Assembly: GCA_965248545.1 (NCBI GenBank)
Contig: OZ252110.1
Location: 3,968,001 to 4,032,000 of the forward strand
Length of the DNA stretch: 64,000 bases
Source of the DNA: Alteromonas_E sp965248545
GTDB taxonomy: Bacteria; Pseudomonadota; Gammaproteobacteria; Enterobacterales; Alteromonadaceae
Reading direction: 5' to 3'
Shown here: positions 8,395 to 17,559 of the stretch, piece by piece
Numbering within the stretch: position 1 is the stretch's first letter
How the letters are laid out: every line of letters begins with the position of its first letter
The notes under the pieces: generated by a model
What the model was told of the DNA's origin: nothing
Database searches by the model: none
Seen by the model: the letters and a program-made list of their open reading frames with translations, nothing else
Position numbers and translations under genes: made by a program

Positions 8395-9324
8395 TCAATC
8401 CAACATACGCGTCACGTTTGCCAGCCGCTCACCTAATAATGCCAACGCCGTTTTCACATGCTTCGGATTACCCAATATCTCTGATTGGAAAGTTTGGCGA
8501 TCGATAACCATCAAATCGCAATCGGTAAGCGCTGTCACATTGGCAACGCGATCAGAATCAATGAGCAGCGCAAGCTCGCCAAACAATTCCCCGCGTTTCA
8601 TTTCGCTGATAACAACATCGTCAGGACTGTCAGTTTTTGGTACCGACACCTGCAGTGTGCCATCCACCACAATATAGGCGCAATCTGCGGTATCACCGCG
8701 ACGAATGATCTGCTCTCCCGCCTTGAAAAATTCCCGGTCAAAACTTTCTAACCACTCATCCATGCGCTGATGTTTTGCAAATTCTAAAAATCGGTCTTGC
8801 ATGTCATCGATCACTAGCATCATCGGTAAAATATCCATACCACTTGCGGGATGCACGATAACGTCTGAAACCCGTTTAAAACCAACCATCTTAATGATTG
8901 GTTCTATTGCTGGGTTGATTGGCGCTACTACATGCGTGATACCGCGTCGTATCCCCCAATAACATGACATGCATAAAATCATAAAGGCGATTTTACGCAT
9001 CGAGCGGTAGTCACGCTGTAAACAAAACATGCTGGTACTTGCGATGCGCGCGCCTTGGGCTGGCAAGAATGGCGAAAAATCAAAATAGTGTTCTGACGGT
9101 AAGCCTGCGCCAGAATCCTCCGTTATGCGCATTCCACCGACAACTTCATCATTGACGACGGCTGCTATGTTACACGTGGTGGGTAACGCATCGAAATGAT
9201 CAAACACGCGCTGATCGGCGCGCTCAGGAAACTTACCTTCTTCATTACAGAATACTTGGTATCGTGCTTTAAATACGCCGTCAATTTCAGCGGCAGTCTT
9301 AGCCAGTTTGATTTTGATTCCCAT
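8395..9324 (-). CDS. N-acyl synthase-like GNAT domain fused to cyclic-nucleotide-binding domain
   Basis: 309 aa. Residues about 1-185 match the FeeM/LuxI-type branch of GNAT acyltransferases (ARYQVFCNEEGKFPER, GGMRITEDSG), which use acyl-ACP or acyl-CoA to N-acylate amines. Residues about 205-305 form a CRP-like cNMP domain with an intact phosphate-binding cassette (GELFGELALL, then R-V-A-N-V-T-A). There is no DNA-binding helix-turn-helix after it, so the domain probably regulates the acyltransferase rather than transcription. The frame runs upstream to 9405, but GGGGG before the ATG at 9324 and the family start (MGIKIKLAKTAAEID) fix the start. First gene of the WS/DGAT operon. Confidence 0.85.
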   Translation of the reverse strand: MGIKIKLAKTAAEIDGVFKARYQVFCNEEGKFPERADQRVFDHFDALPTTCNIAAVVNDEVVGGMRITEDSGAGLPSEHYFDFSPFLPAQGARIASTSMFCLQRDYRSMRKIAFMILCMSCYWGIRRGITHVVAPINPAIEPIIKMVGFKRVSDVIVHPASGMDILPMMLVIDDMQDRFLEFAKHQRMDEWLESFDREFFKAGEQIIRRGDTADCAYIVVDGTLQVSVPKTDSPDDVVISEMKRGELFGELALLIDSDRVANVTALTDCDLMVIDRQTFQSEILGNPKHVKTALALLGERLANVTRMLD

Positions 9325-9483
9325 ACATCCCCCAAGTTCAGTTGCTTTAAAACTAATAGCAGTAAATATCAAAATCGCCCAATAGACTTGGAACGTTTCG
9401 CACAAATTCCCGAACGATGAATCAATAAAGCATTAGCCACTTGAGTTAGTCTGATAACGTTTTAAAAAGACGAGGACACGTGT

Positions 9484-9894
9484 ATGCAAGCGATCATCAG
9501 TAAATGTCTGTTAACTGTGGGGATTGCAGTTTATGCAATACTGATCCCCTACCTTGAGATAAATGCAAGCCATGTTTTCAATCCAGCATGGCCACCTCAC
9601 GCGCGCTTTCACGAGGTTTGGCAGTTATCGACCCATATCCTGCTTGGAATAGTCGCGCTATATTTAGTCTGGTTTCAGCACAAGCTCGGACTGGCGGCCA
9701 TTATTTCGTGCTGCATAATGGGTGGCGTAATTGTGGCGAATGGCGCATCAAACCTCTACGGAGGCAGCGTCTTGTCTGGCAACCTAACACGGCAAATATT
9801 GGGGCTTGATTTGGCAGTATTTATTGCGATCGTCGTGTGTGTTCTTTCCATCCTGGCATACGGGCTGGACCGCCACAGTAAGAAGGTGGATTAA
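9484..9894 (+). CDS. Small four-helix membrane protein, DUF6640-like
   Basis: 136 aa with four hydrophobic segments (about 5-24, 48-66, 70-90, 105-125), so an inner-membrane protein. The loop VFNPAWPPHARFHEVW is a conserved signature I associate with the DUF6640 family; function unknown. It is preceded by GAGGACACGT before the ATG. Its 3' end overlaps the convergent AlkC-like gene by 4 bp. Confidence 0.75.
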   Translation: MQAIISKCLLTVGIAVYAILIPYLEINASHVFNPAWPPHARFHEVWQLSTHILLGIVALYLVWFQHKLGLAAIISCCIMGGVIVANGASNLYGGSVLSGNLTRQILGLDLAVFIAIVVCVLSILAYGLDRHSKKVD

Positions 9895-10748
9895 CGTGCA
9901 GCCTGACGCAACGCTAGCGCCTGCGCATCCTCCTTTTTGGCTGGGTAGCGCAGTGCGTGGCGTATCACCCAGTTAAGCTCCTTATTGGAACCCGCTTCAA
10001 GCCACGACTGGCACAAATCAAAAATTCGCTGAGGATGGTCTTTGGCAATATCGCCGAGATGATTCGCGACGCTTCTGCGCACGTACAGTGTCTCGTCGTC
10101 CTTGAGGTAGTTTAATATCGGTATAACGGGCTCCGGATCCTTAATCAATGCGGATAGTCGGATCCCCCACGGTAATTTTGGCCGCGTACCCTCTGAACAC
10201 AATCGACGCACATGTGGATTTGGATGTTGAGTCCAATCTTCAATATACCCCAGAGTACGGGCGCTATCGCTGATAAAAAATGGCCGAATCGCAAACTCCG
10301 CAGTAAAACGCATAGTGAGCTCGCGCATCGCCTCCATAGAGAGATCAAATGGATCACAACCGCCATTGTACTCGGGGTTATTACCGAACTCGGAGATGAA
10401 AAAACTGTGTGGCAAATAGAAAAACCCACTTAAACCGAATTCTTCAGCCTGCATCTTTGCAGGAGTCAATGACGCTAGCAAAACACTGAGTGCATCTTCA
10501 TAGAGCGGCGGTAAAAATGCTTTCAATGCAAGGGCTATGTGCTTAGCTCGCTGCATTAAGGGCAAGTTATCGATGCCCGCCAGTGCATGCTCAACAAAGG
10601 CATTGTATTGAAAACTTCTTTGAACATAGTGAATGTTAAGCGCTAAACACTCTATAGCATTGCGGTCGAGCAACTGAGCTAAGGAACTTCCTTTTTGAAT
10701 CGCGCGTGGCGCAGCAGGAATAGTGGGTGGTCGAGTCAGAGTATCCAT
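9891..10748 (-). CDS. AlkC-like DNA alkylation repair protein
   Basis: 285 aa built of HEAT-like helical repeats. Signature blocks are NPHVRRLCSEGTRPKLPWG and YVRRSVANHLGDIAKDHP, typical of AlkC-type DNA glycosylases that remove positively charged alkylated bases such as 3-methyladenine. It stands alone, converging with the small membrane protein gene. No LexA or Ada-type operator was recognised upstream. A second HEAT-like glycosylase (AlkD type) lies at 15492-16214. Confidence 0.88.
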   Translation of the reverse strand: MDTLTRPPTIPAAPRAIQKGSSLAQLLDRNAIECLALNIHYVQRSFQYNAFVEHALAGIDNLPLMQRAKHIALALKAFLPPLYEDALSVLLASLTPAKMQAEEFGLSGFFYLPHSFFISEFGNNPEYNGGCDPFDLSMEAMRELTMRFTAEFAIRPFFISDSARTLGYIEDWTQHPNPHVRRLCSEGTRPKLPWGIRLSALIKDPEPVIPILNYLKDDETLYVRRSVANHLGDIAKDHPQRIFDLCQSWLEAGSNKELNWVIRHALRYPAKKEDAQALALRQAAR

Positions 10749-10777
10749 CGCCCTATTCTATCAGATCCAAAGAGCGG

Positions 10778-11998
10778 TTAGCTGGCTAATTTCTGTTTGA
10801 AGAATAAATTAAAATCTATCTTGTAATCGCTCGCTAATGCGGCACTTTCGACTGTGACATTGGACTTGATCAGGTTGATGTCTTTCGGTGCAAGATAATG
10901 ATTACCAGTCAAAGAATAGAATACTTTAACCACTGGTTTTAATGGATCTGTTTCATTGTGTTTAACCACCATCGCGATGGTTTCATTGTCGAGCTTGACT
11001 AGACTGCCCACTGGGTAAATCCCAATACACTTAATAAACCGTTGAACAAGCTCTTTATCGTATTTGTGCGGTGTGTCCTGTAATAAAATTTTCAGGGCCT
11101 TCTGACTTGGCATACCTGGCTTGTAGACGCGGTCAGCCGTTAATGCATCGTAGACATCAACTATCGCGATCATGCGCCCATGTAAGCTGATCTCCGCCGC
11201 TGATTTGCCAAACGGATAGCCTTTACCATCAAGTCGCTCGTGATGCTCACCGACCGTTCGTACCATGTGTGCTGGAATCTGCATTTTTTCGATAGCTTCG
11301 ATGCCATACACTACATGCTCTCGCATAACATCCATTTCTTCATCGGTCAGTCTGCCAGGTTTATGTAGGATCTCATCCGGAATTTTGATTTTGCCGATAT
11401 CATGCAGAAAACCACTCAGTGACAACTCGTGCGTTTCCTTTTCACTTAAGCCTAAGTAATTGGCAAAGTTTGCGAGCAATATGGCGACATTGAGAGAATG
11501 TTCTAATAGGTAATCGTCTTTTTCGCGGATTTTGGTCAAACACAAAAGCGCATCGGGGTTGCGGTCAATTGAACTGACGATCTCGCGTGAAAACTCCTCT
11601 GGAATCGAAATGTCCATTGGCAAGCCAGTCGCAACAGACGACAATAATTGTTGTTGAATTTCTTTACCCTGTGCATGCAGTCGACTCGCGACCGCCAGTT
11701 CATCATCAAAACTAACCTCTACTTTCGCTACGGTAGCTTCGTCTGCGGAGCTGTCTTCGGTAGTTGATAAAGTATCTGATGGTGTTTCAGGGGTGTCATT
11801 TGCTGTCGTAAACCCCTTTGATTCATCGATAACAACGGCCTTTATGCCGCGTTGTTTCAGTGAATCAATAATGCCCTGACTAGTAACCTTACCACGGCTT
11901 TTCACTTCCATTTGCCCAGATTGGCGTGCAATCCGCTCGACAAACATGCCAACTGCCAGCGCATCAATACTAATAGTCTTGAGTTTTCGATTGCTCAT
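10778..11998 (-). CDS. HD-GYP domain protein with N-terminal DUF3391 (c-di-GMP phosphodiesterase type)
   Basis: 406 aa, soluble. DUF3391 covers about 1-110 (ISIDALAVGMFV start), with an acidic, Thr/Ser-rich linker at about 65-95. The HD-GYP catalytic domain follows: His167, HDIGK at 199-203, and HHERLDGKGYP at 252-262, with the GYP triad intact, so hydrolysis of c-di-GMP is expected. This family acts on motility and biofilm switching. It stands alone, 30 bp from the upstream alkC-like gene's start, which is on the same strand. Confidence 0.94.
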   Translation of the reverse strand: MSNRKLKTISIDALAVGMFVERIARQSGQMEVKSRGKVTSQGIIDSLKQRGIKAVVIDESKGFTTANDTPETPSDTLSTTEDSSADEATVAKVEVSFDDELAVASRLHAQGKEIQQQLLSSVATGLPMDISIPEEFSREIVSSIDRNPDALLCLTKIREKDDYLLEHSLNVAILLANFANYLGLSEKETHELSLSGFLHDIGKIKIPDEILHKPGRLTDEEMDVMREHVVYGIEAIEKMQIPAHMVRTVGEHHERLDGKGYPFGKSAAEISLHGRMIAIVDVYDALTADRVYKPGMPSQKALKILLQDTPHKYDKELVQRFIKCIGIYPVGSLVKLDNETIAMVVKHNETDPLKPVVKVFYSLTGNHYLAPKDINLIKSNVTVESAALASDYKIDFNLFFKQKLAS

Positions 11999-12281
11999 TT
12001 AAAAAAACAGCCAGTAAACAGATACTTAAAACCTAGTCAAGAAGCCCCAAACCTACAAGCGTAAATTGGAAAAAACGACTCAACTGCAAATTTTGTTGGG
12101 AATCAAGGGGGATGATAGGCATTTTTTGCCAGTGATTAACCATATTTAGTAAGGTGGTTTTATTTCCGTTAAATTTTTGGAATGAAATGCTCAAAACTCG
12201 TGTCTTTTGGTAGTGATTTAGAAAATTATGCTGCGCACAGTCTGTGACACTATCGATAAGTCAAATATCGAGTAAACAGGC

Positions 12282-13829
12282 ATGAATACGTTAGAGAAAC
12301 ACTTTGCACCTTTTCGTGACAATATTATTGGCCAAAAACTGCAACACGCGATCAATGGTCAAAAGACCGATATTCTCTATGCCGATTGGACCGCTAGTGG
12401 GCGACTCTACCGCCCCATTGAAGAGTATATTTCTGCTCAATTGGGTCAGTATGTCGCAAATACCCATACAGAGACCAATTTAACCGGCTCTACAATGACC
12501 GCGGCTTACCACCAAGCGCAGAACATCATCAAACGCCATGTCAACGCTCAGCAGTGTGATGCCTTGATTTGTACTGGCTCGGGTATGACAGCCGTTATTA
12601 ACAAACTACAACGTATGATGGGGTTACGCGTACCAGCTGAAGTGGCCAAAAATGTTCCTAATACAGAGCGACCTGTAGTGTTTGTTACCCATATGGAGCA
12701 TCACTCAAATCAGACGACGTGGAATACCTGCAACGTTATTGTTGAAGTCATAAAGCGGGGCTCGGATGGTTTACCCTGTTTAACAGATTTGACTGCACTG
12801 TTGGAACAATATCAATCGCACTCGGTAAAAATTGGCTCTTTTACGGCGTGTAGTAATGTCACAGGGATCGCCACGAATTACCATCAACTGGCGAAAATCA
12901 TGCACCAACACGGTGGTTTATGTTTTGTCGATTTTGCGTGTTCAGCGCCATATGTCGAGATTGACATGCACCCTGCTGATCCACTCGAACGCCTCGATGC
13001 CATATTCTTTTCTCCGCATAAGTTTTTGGGCGGCCCGGGTAGTAGTGGCGTTTTAGTGTTCAATAAAGCCCTATATGCGAGTGAAGTCCCCGACCAACCG
13101 GGCGGAGGAACAGTCACATGGACTAATCCTTGGGGGCAACAAGGTTTTTATACTGATATTGAGCTTAGAGAGGACGGTGGGACACCGGGATTTTTGCAAA
13201 CCATTAAAGTTGCGCTCGCAATCAAAGTTAAAGAAGCAATGGGCGTTGAAAATATCCACGAACGCGAGCGTCAACTGACCAAGCTCCTGATGGATGGCCT
13301 TAAGTCGATCGACGGTATTTTTTTGTTGGAGCCCGATATTCAAGAGCGGTTGTGCATCGTGTCTTTTTACGCGCCTGATCACCACTACAATTTGTTAGTC
13401 CGTCTATTGAACGACAAGTATGGTATCCAGGTTCGTGGCGGCTGCAGCTGTGCGGGCACATATGGCCACATACTACTGGACGTGGATCAGCAACAATCAG
13501 AAACGATCACCTGTAAAATAGACCAAGGCGATTTGTCTGATAAGCCAGGCTGGGTTCGCGTTTCTTTGCATCCGACCAGCACTGACGCAGAAGCGGAATT
13601 TATCGTCAATGCTGTCTCAGAAGTGATGCAAAATATTGAAAAATGGAAACTGGATTATCAATTCTTGCCCGCTAAAGGTGACTTTATCCACCGCCACGCT
13701 GCAGCGACACAGATGCAAGATATTCAAAATTTTGATGTTTTCGGACAGTATGGATTGTCGCCTGAAATCCAAAAACCGGCCTCAATCAAGCATACATTCG
13801 AGCGCTGGGTAGAATCCCTCGCCTCTTAA
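12282..13829 (+). CDS. Class V aminotransferase / cysteine-desulfurase-like PLP enzyme
   Basis: 515 aa, fold-type I PLP enzyme. The cofactor lysine is K247 in SPHKFLGG, the pyridine-N aspartate is D217 in FVDFA, and HMEHHSN (137-143) supplies the ring-stacking His. A Cys-rich GGCSCAG loop at about 386-392 resembles the desulfurase active-site loop. It is longer than SufS/IscS (about 400-410 aa) because of an N-terminal segment and a 60-residue C-terminal tail. The substrate is unknown; it is not next to Fe-S or Moco genes. A terminator follows at 13848. Confidence 0.82.
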   Translation: MNTLEKHFAPFRDNIIGQKLQHAINGQKTDILYADWTASGRLYRPIEEYISAQLGQYVANTHTETNLTGSTMTAAYHQAQNIIKRHVNAQQCDALICTGSGMTAVINKLQRMMGLRVPAEVAKNVPNTERPVVFVTHMEHHSNQTTWNTCNVIVEVIKRGSDGLPCLTDLTALLEQYQSHSVKIGSFTACSNVTGIATNYHQLAKIMHQHGGLCFVDFACSAPYVEIDMHPADPLERLDAIFFSPHKFLGGPGSSGVLVFNKALYASEVPDQPGGGTVTWTNPWGQQGFYTDIELREDGGTPGFLQTIKVALAIKVKEAMGVENIHERERQLTKLLMDGLKSIDGIFLLEPDIQERLCIVSFYAPDHHYNLLVRLLNDKYGIQVRGGCSCAGTYGHILLDVDQQQSETITCKIDQGDLSDKPGWVRVSLHPTSTDAEAEFIVNAVSEVMQNIEKWKLDYQFLPAKGDFIHRHAAATQMQDIQNFDVFGQYGLSPEIQKPASIKHTFERWVESLAS

Positions 13830-13847
13830 CTCACTTACAACCCATAG

Positions 13848-13884
13848 GGCTCACACATTCTCTGGCCTGTGAGCCTTTTCTTTT
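13848..13884 (+). terminator. Intrinsic terminator after the class V aminotransferase gene
   Basis: GGCTCACA (13848-13855) pairs with TGTGAGCC (13868-13875) across a 12-base loop and is followed by TTTTCTTTTAT. It separates the aminotransferase gene from the chemoreceptor gene. Confidence 0.85.
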
Positions 13885-13966
13885 ATCTTTCGTTTACCTG
13901 ATGCAAATCAATAGTCTAATGTTGTACATAGATTATACCTATGCGCTTTTACCAAGAGGATTACCT

Positions 13967-15196
13967 ATGCGAGAACTCTTTTGGGACATGTACAATGCTG
14001 TAGAGAAAACCTTCTTTTATAATCTCAATCGTAAGATTATTGGTAACATCAGTTTCTTGTTTTTGTTTCAGTTGATGACGTTCTGGTTGGTGTACCTCAA
14101 CCGCGACCAATCACTCAGTGAACACGCATTTACGGATTGGCTCGTGTTGCTCACGGTTGCCAGTTTAGGTGCCTTTGTTTTCACCATCTTTTACCTCAGG
14201 TACCTGATTGTGAGGCCGGTAAAAGCGCTACTGGATACCTTAGATGCGATAAATCAAAAAGGCGCGGATTTGTCGACACGATTACCCGAGTTCACCCAAG
14301 ATGAGTTCAGGGATTTGTCGAAAGCTTACAATTTATTTTCGAGTAATTTGTCGAATACGCTCGTGCAAGTGTACCAGCAAGCCAATCAAGCTAACGAGTC
14401 TAATCATGTGGTGACATCTGCGGTACAGGAGGCACATCGGCGAGTTAATCGGCAAAAAGCCCTAAGCGATGAAATCTTTGCGACCAGTGGCGATGTTAAT
14501 GCGCGTATTAGCGGTATTGCAGAGACGTCCGTAAAGGTCAGTGAAGTCAATTCGCAAAACCTGGTACAAGTGCAAACAACAGATACCGAGCTGCGCTCCT
14601 CAAATGAACAGATCGTAAAAATTTCAGCATTGCTCGAAAAGTTTTCAGGTACCGTAAACGGATTACAAGCCAACGCCAGTAATATCCGCGATATTCTCAA
14701 AATGGTTGAAGGATTTGCCGATCAAACCAACTTACTGGCCCTAAACGCTGCCATTGAGGCAGCAAGAGCCGGTGATGCTGGACGCGGATTTGCCGTTGTG
14801 GCGGACGAAGTCCGTTCCTTGTCTTCGCAAGTCGCCGACGCTACTCAACAAATCACCTCGTTTATCAATGATATGGAAACACTCGTTGAAGAAACACAAG
14901 ATGAATCTGAGAAATTAATTATTGAATCCAACACCATGCGCAACAAAATAGAAACGACGAGCACCACATTCGAGCAAATGGTGATGGATTTTGAAAACAA
15001 TAACGCTGAGTTCACCATGATCCAACAATCAGTTGATGAGCTGCATAATATGTATGAAAAAACGCATTTAATCGTGGCGGATATCGTCAATTTGAGCGAA
15101 AACGTGCAAAGCGAAATGCTCACAGCAGACAACGAAGCACAATCTGCACAAACGCAAGTGCAGCAAACGAAAGATAGCCTTGGTCAATTTGTGTAA
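13967..15196 (+). CDS. Membrane methyl-accepting chemotaxis protein with short periplasmic loop
   Basis: 409 aa. Two membrane segments (about 24-42 and 56-80) flank only about a dozen residues, so there is no periplasmic ligand domain. A HAMP-like linker (RPVKALLDTLDAINQ) follows, then a long coiled coil with the signalling tip FADQTNLLALNAAIEAARAG. Receptors lacking a sensory domain often respond to membrane energy or internal cues; that is inference. The frame runs upstream to 13901, but AGAGGA six bases before the ATG at 13967 fixes the start. Confidence 0.9.
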   Translation: MRELFWDMYNAVEKTFFYNLNRKIIGNISFLFLFQLMTFWLVYLNRDQSLSEHAFTDWLVLLTVASLGAFVFTIFYLRYLIVRPVKALLDTLDAINQKGADLSTRLPEFTQDEFRDLSKAYNLFSSNLSNTLVQVYQQANQANESNHVVTSAVQEAHRRVNRQKALSDEIFATSGDVNARISGIAETSVKVSEVNSQNLVQVQTTDTELRSSNEQIVKISALLEKFSGTVNGLQANASNIRDILKMVEGFADQTNLLALNAAIEAARAGDAGRGFAVVADEVRSLSSQVADATQQITSFINDMETLVEETQDESEKLIIESNTMRNKIETTSTTFEQMVMDFENNNAEFTMIQQSVDELHNMYEKTHLIVADIVNLSENVQSEMLTADNEAQSAQTQVQQTKDSLGQFV

Positions 15197-15276
15197 ATCT
15201 AAACAACGAGGTTACACACGTCGACTTGATCGGTTAGAGTATGTGAGATTATTCAGTTTCATTCGAGATCACTGTC

Positions 15277-15519
15277 ATGGATAGAAAGCACCTCGTTTTC
15301 GGCATTATAGCTGCAGCACTTATTGGGCCATTTTCACACAACATCGTCGCGCACAGCGAAGATGAGCGACTGCGAATGTACTCCACCGCCGAATGCGCAG
15401 CGTTTAACCAATTCCCTAGAACAACATCCGCCTTTGGTTTGAAACGCTTCAAACAAGAAGACCGACAGCAGTTTTTGAGTCTGCGAGAGCAATGCCAGGC
15501 ATCTCTCGAGAACCGATAA
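15277..15519 (+). CDS. Small secreted protein of unknown function
   Basis: 80 aa with an N-terminal hydrophobic segment (about 5-25) that reads as a signal peptide. The mature part has two cysteines (YSTAECAAF and LREQCQAS) spaced for a disulfide and a basic helical stretch. No family recognised. Its 3' end overlaps the start of the AlkD-like gene by 28 bp in another frame, which suggests translational coupling if the annotated AlkD start is right. Confidence 0.6.
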   Translation: MDRKHLVFGIIAAALIGPFSHNIVAHSEDERLRMYSTAECAAFNQFPRTTSAFGLKRFKQEDRQQFLSLREQCQASLENR

Positions 15520-16214
15520 AACCCGTAACTGCACAGCATTTCAACATGCATCCATGGGTCGAGGCTGTGCTGCAAGCGCTAATCCCGATATCCGATAGCG
15601 AAAATGCCACAATGATGCGTGCCTATATGCGTGACAAATTCGCATTTTTGGGCGTCAAATCGGAGCGGCGACGCAATGCGACCAAAGCCTTGTTTGCAAC
15701 GAGCGAACTGCCACCTGTTCCGGACTTGCCCTTAATTGTCGATCAACTATGGGCACTACCAGAAAGAGAGTTTCAGCTTGTTGCAGTTGATTTATTGATC
15801 AAACGAAAACGCCATTTACCGTGCGCGATGGTTCGCGATATTGAACGCTGGATCATCTCTAAATCTTGGTGGGATACCGTTGATATGCTGGCAACTCACA
15901 TCGTAGGAAGTGTGTACTCTCGCCAACCCGAAAAGTTGATTGCGGATATTGAAAACTGGAGAAGGGCTGATAGTCTATGGCTCCGCCGCACAACCTTATT
16001 GTTTCAATTAAAATACAAACAGGAAACGGACGAAGCGCTATTGTTCGATTTGATTCGCTCGCAGCGCGATGACAGCGATTTTTTTATCCAAAAAGCGATT
16101 GGTTGGGCGCTTCGCGAATACGCTAAAACAACACCAGACAACGTCATTGAGTTTGTAAAACAAGAGCAGATTGAAGGTCTGGCTCAACGCGAAGCGTTGA
16201 AGCATCTCCGCTAA
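15492..16214 (+). CDS. AlkD-like DNA alkylation repair protein
   Basis: 240 aa of HEAT-like repeats, matching AlkD-type 3-methyladenine/7-methylguanine glycosylases. Supporting blocks: FLGVKSERRRNATKALF near the N-terminus, LWALPEREFQLVAVDLL, SWWDTVDMLATHIVG and FIQKAIGWALREYAKTTP. The WW-D and R positions used by AlkD to read backbone distortion appear present. The ATG at 15492 has GAGAG upstream; the alternative ATG at 15546 (MHPWVEAV) lacks a ribosome site. Confidence 0.9.
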   Translation: MPGISREPIKPVTAQHFNMHPWVEAVLQALIPISDSENATMMRAYMRDKFAFLGVKSERRRNATKALFATSELPPVPDLPLIVDQLWALPEREFQLVAVDLLIKRKRHLPCAMVRDIERWIISKSWWDTVDMLATHIVGSVYSRQPEKLIADIENWRRADSLWLRRTTLLFQLKYKQETDEALLFDLIRSQRDDSDFFIQKAIGWALREYAKTTPDNVIEFVKQEQIEGLAQREALKHLR

Positions 16215-16234
16215 CAGTCAACAGTTCCGTAAAC

Positions 16235-16264
16235 ACAAAAAAGCCCCAGCAAATGTTGGGGCTT
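16235..16264 (-). terminator. Terminator of the ABC/TonB operon (weakly bidirectional)
   Basis: Plus-strand AAAAAA-AAGCCCCAGC-AAAT-GTTGGGGCTT. On the minus strand the 10-bp stem (one G-U pair) is followed by a T-run, closing the operon that ends at 16318. On the plus strand the T-run is poor, though it may still help to stop the AlkD-like transcript. Confidence 0.85.
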
Positions 16265-16317
16265 GAATTGAATGTGAAGCATTTTGCGACTAGACATTTC
16301 CAGTTGTTGAGCACAGT

Positions 16318-17559
16318 TTACTGAATCAAATCCGCATATTCGGGCCGCATTTCTAGCGCCTCATTGGTAAATTCATTGCCCTTAAACAAATGCGGGTAGT
16401 AGTACAAACGCAAACGTTCATGGAATTTTCGAATGCGATTTTCATATTGATAATAGGCCTCCGCATCAGTATTCGCCATTGACTGGAATACACGCTCGAC
16501 TTTGGCAGACGGCGCTAACCATGACCAAACCGATGCTAACTGGTCTCGACGCTGCCTTGCATCACGATACGCTAACGATATGGGTTCTGCTGTTTGATCA
16601 CCCACCTGTTGAAAGGCGTAGTACCATTTCCATTCAAATGTGCCTTCCATATCAGTGTATTCTGCCCATTCAGGGTGCCGTGCGATAAAGGGTTCCATGG
16701 TCGCTTCGACTGGCAGATCCCAAGCATCGTTTACAGCCTCTCGCTGGGTTAACAGCAGCTCGCCATTGTTGGGAATTGGAACAACATGATCGATCGCAAG
16801 TTTCATCCCCGCGGGTATAAGAATGGTAAACCCAAACCACACGCCAATCAGAGCCGCCAGAGAAAAAGTACCCGTGAATTCACGCCTTGTGACCCAGTTA
16901 ACCAGACACCACCACAATAGCGCATACACAATTACCGTAAGCGACGCGGTAGAGATATTGAGAACCTCCACACCTTGACTCAAGCCCACTAACCAAAGTG
17001 GGAACAAAAACGTCAGGCAGAGCATTGAGAGACGGATAGTCGAACGTGCTCTCCATACATTTTTGTTGGCAGAATCGAGTAATTCAAATCGGCCATTAGC
17101 TCGCTCTCTGGTGCGCAAATCATATAGCAGAAAAATCGTAAATAACGGCAATAAAACCGCCACTACAAACGCATAATCAAACCGCCCTACAAGCGCAAAA
17201 TCTGGATTTTGAGCATCGGCTTCATAAATCTGACCTTCTAACGCTAGCATTCTGATGCGATGTTTCCAGGGTTGCAAATCACGGTGACCCAACGCCACAA
17301 AAGCGAAGTCAGACGGTTCATCATAGGTCAGGTGAAATGTGTAGTACGCAGCGCTTCCCCAATCACGATGTGCTTCCCCCATCACTTGCTGCTCAATGGC
17401 ATCCGCTTGCTTTAAACGCTCTATTATTAAGCGCTGTGATTGGACTTCTTGAAGACCAAAAAAGATCGCAAGACTCGCGCAAGCAAATGCAATGAGTAAC
17501 CAGAACATCGCGCTCTTATCGCGGGACAAAAACCACAATTCTCGTTTTAAACCATTCAT
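16318..17559 (-). CDS. ABC-2 type permease, DUF3526-like (second permease)
   Basis: 413 aa inner-membrane protein. A first membrane helix (about 16-36) is followed by a large extracytoplasmic part, then helices at about 130-150 and four more between 170 and 275, then a soluble C-terminal region. This is the layout of DUF3526 permeases that pair with NosY/ABC-2-type permeases. It overlaps the upstream permease gene by 4 bp and is last in the receptor-ATPase-permease-permease operon. Confidence 0.82.
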   Translation of the reverse strand: MNGLKRELWFLSRDKSAMFWLLIAFACASLAIFFGLQEVQSQRLIIERLKQADAIEQQVMGEAHRDWGSAAYYTFHLTYDEPSDFAFVALGHRDLQPWKHRIRMLALEGQIYEADAQNPDFALVGRFDYAFVVAVLLPLFTIFLLYDLRTRERANGRFELLDSANKNVWRARSTIRLSMLCLTFLFPLWLVGLSQGVEVLNISTASLTVIVYALLWWCLVNWVTRREFTGTFSLAALIGVWFGFTILIPAGMKLAIDHVVPIPNNGELLLTQREAVNDAWDLPVEATMEPFIARHPEWAEYTDMEGTFEWKWYYAFQQVGDQTAEPISLAYRDARQRRDQLASVWSWLAPSAKVERVFQSMANTDAEAYYQYENRIRKFHERLRLYYYPHLFKGNEFTNEALEMRPEYADLIQ

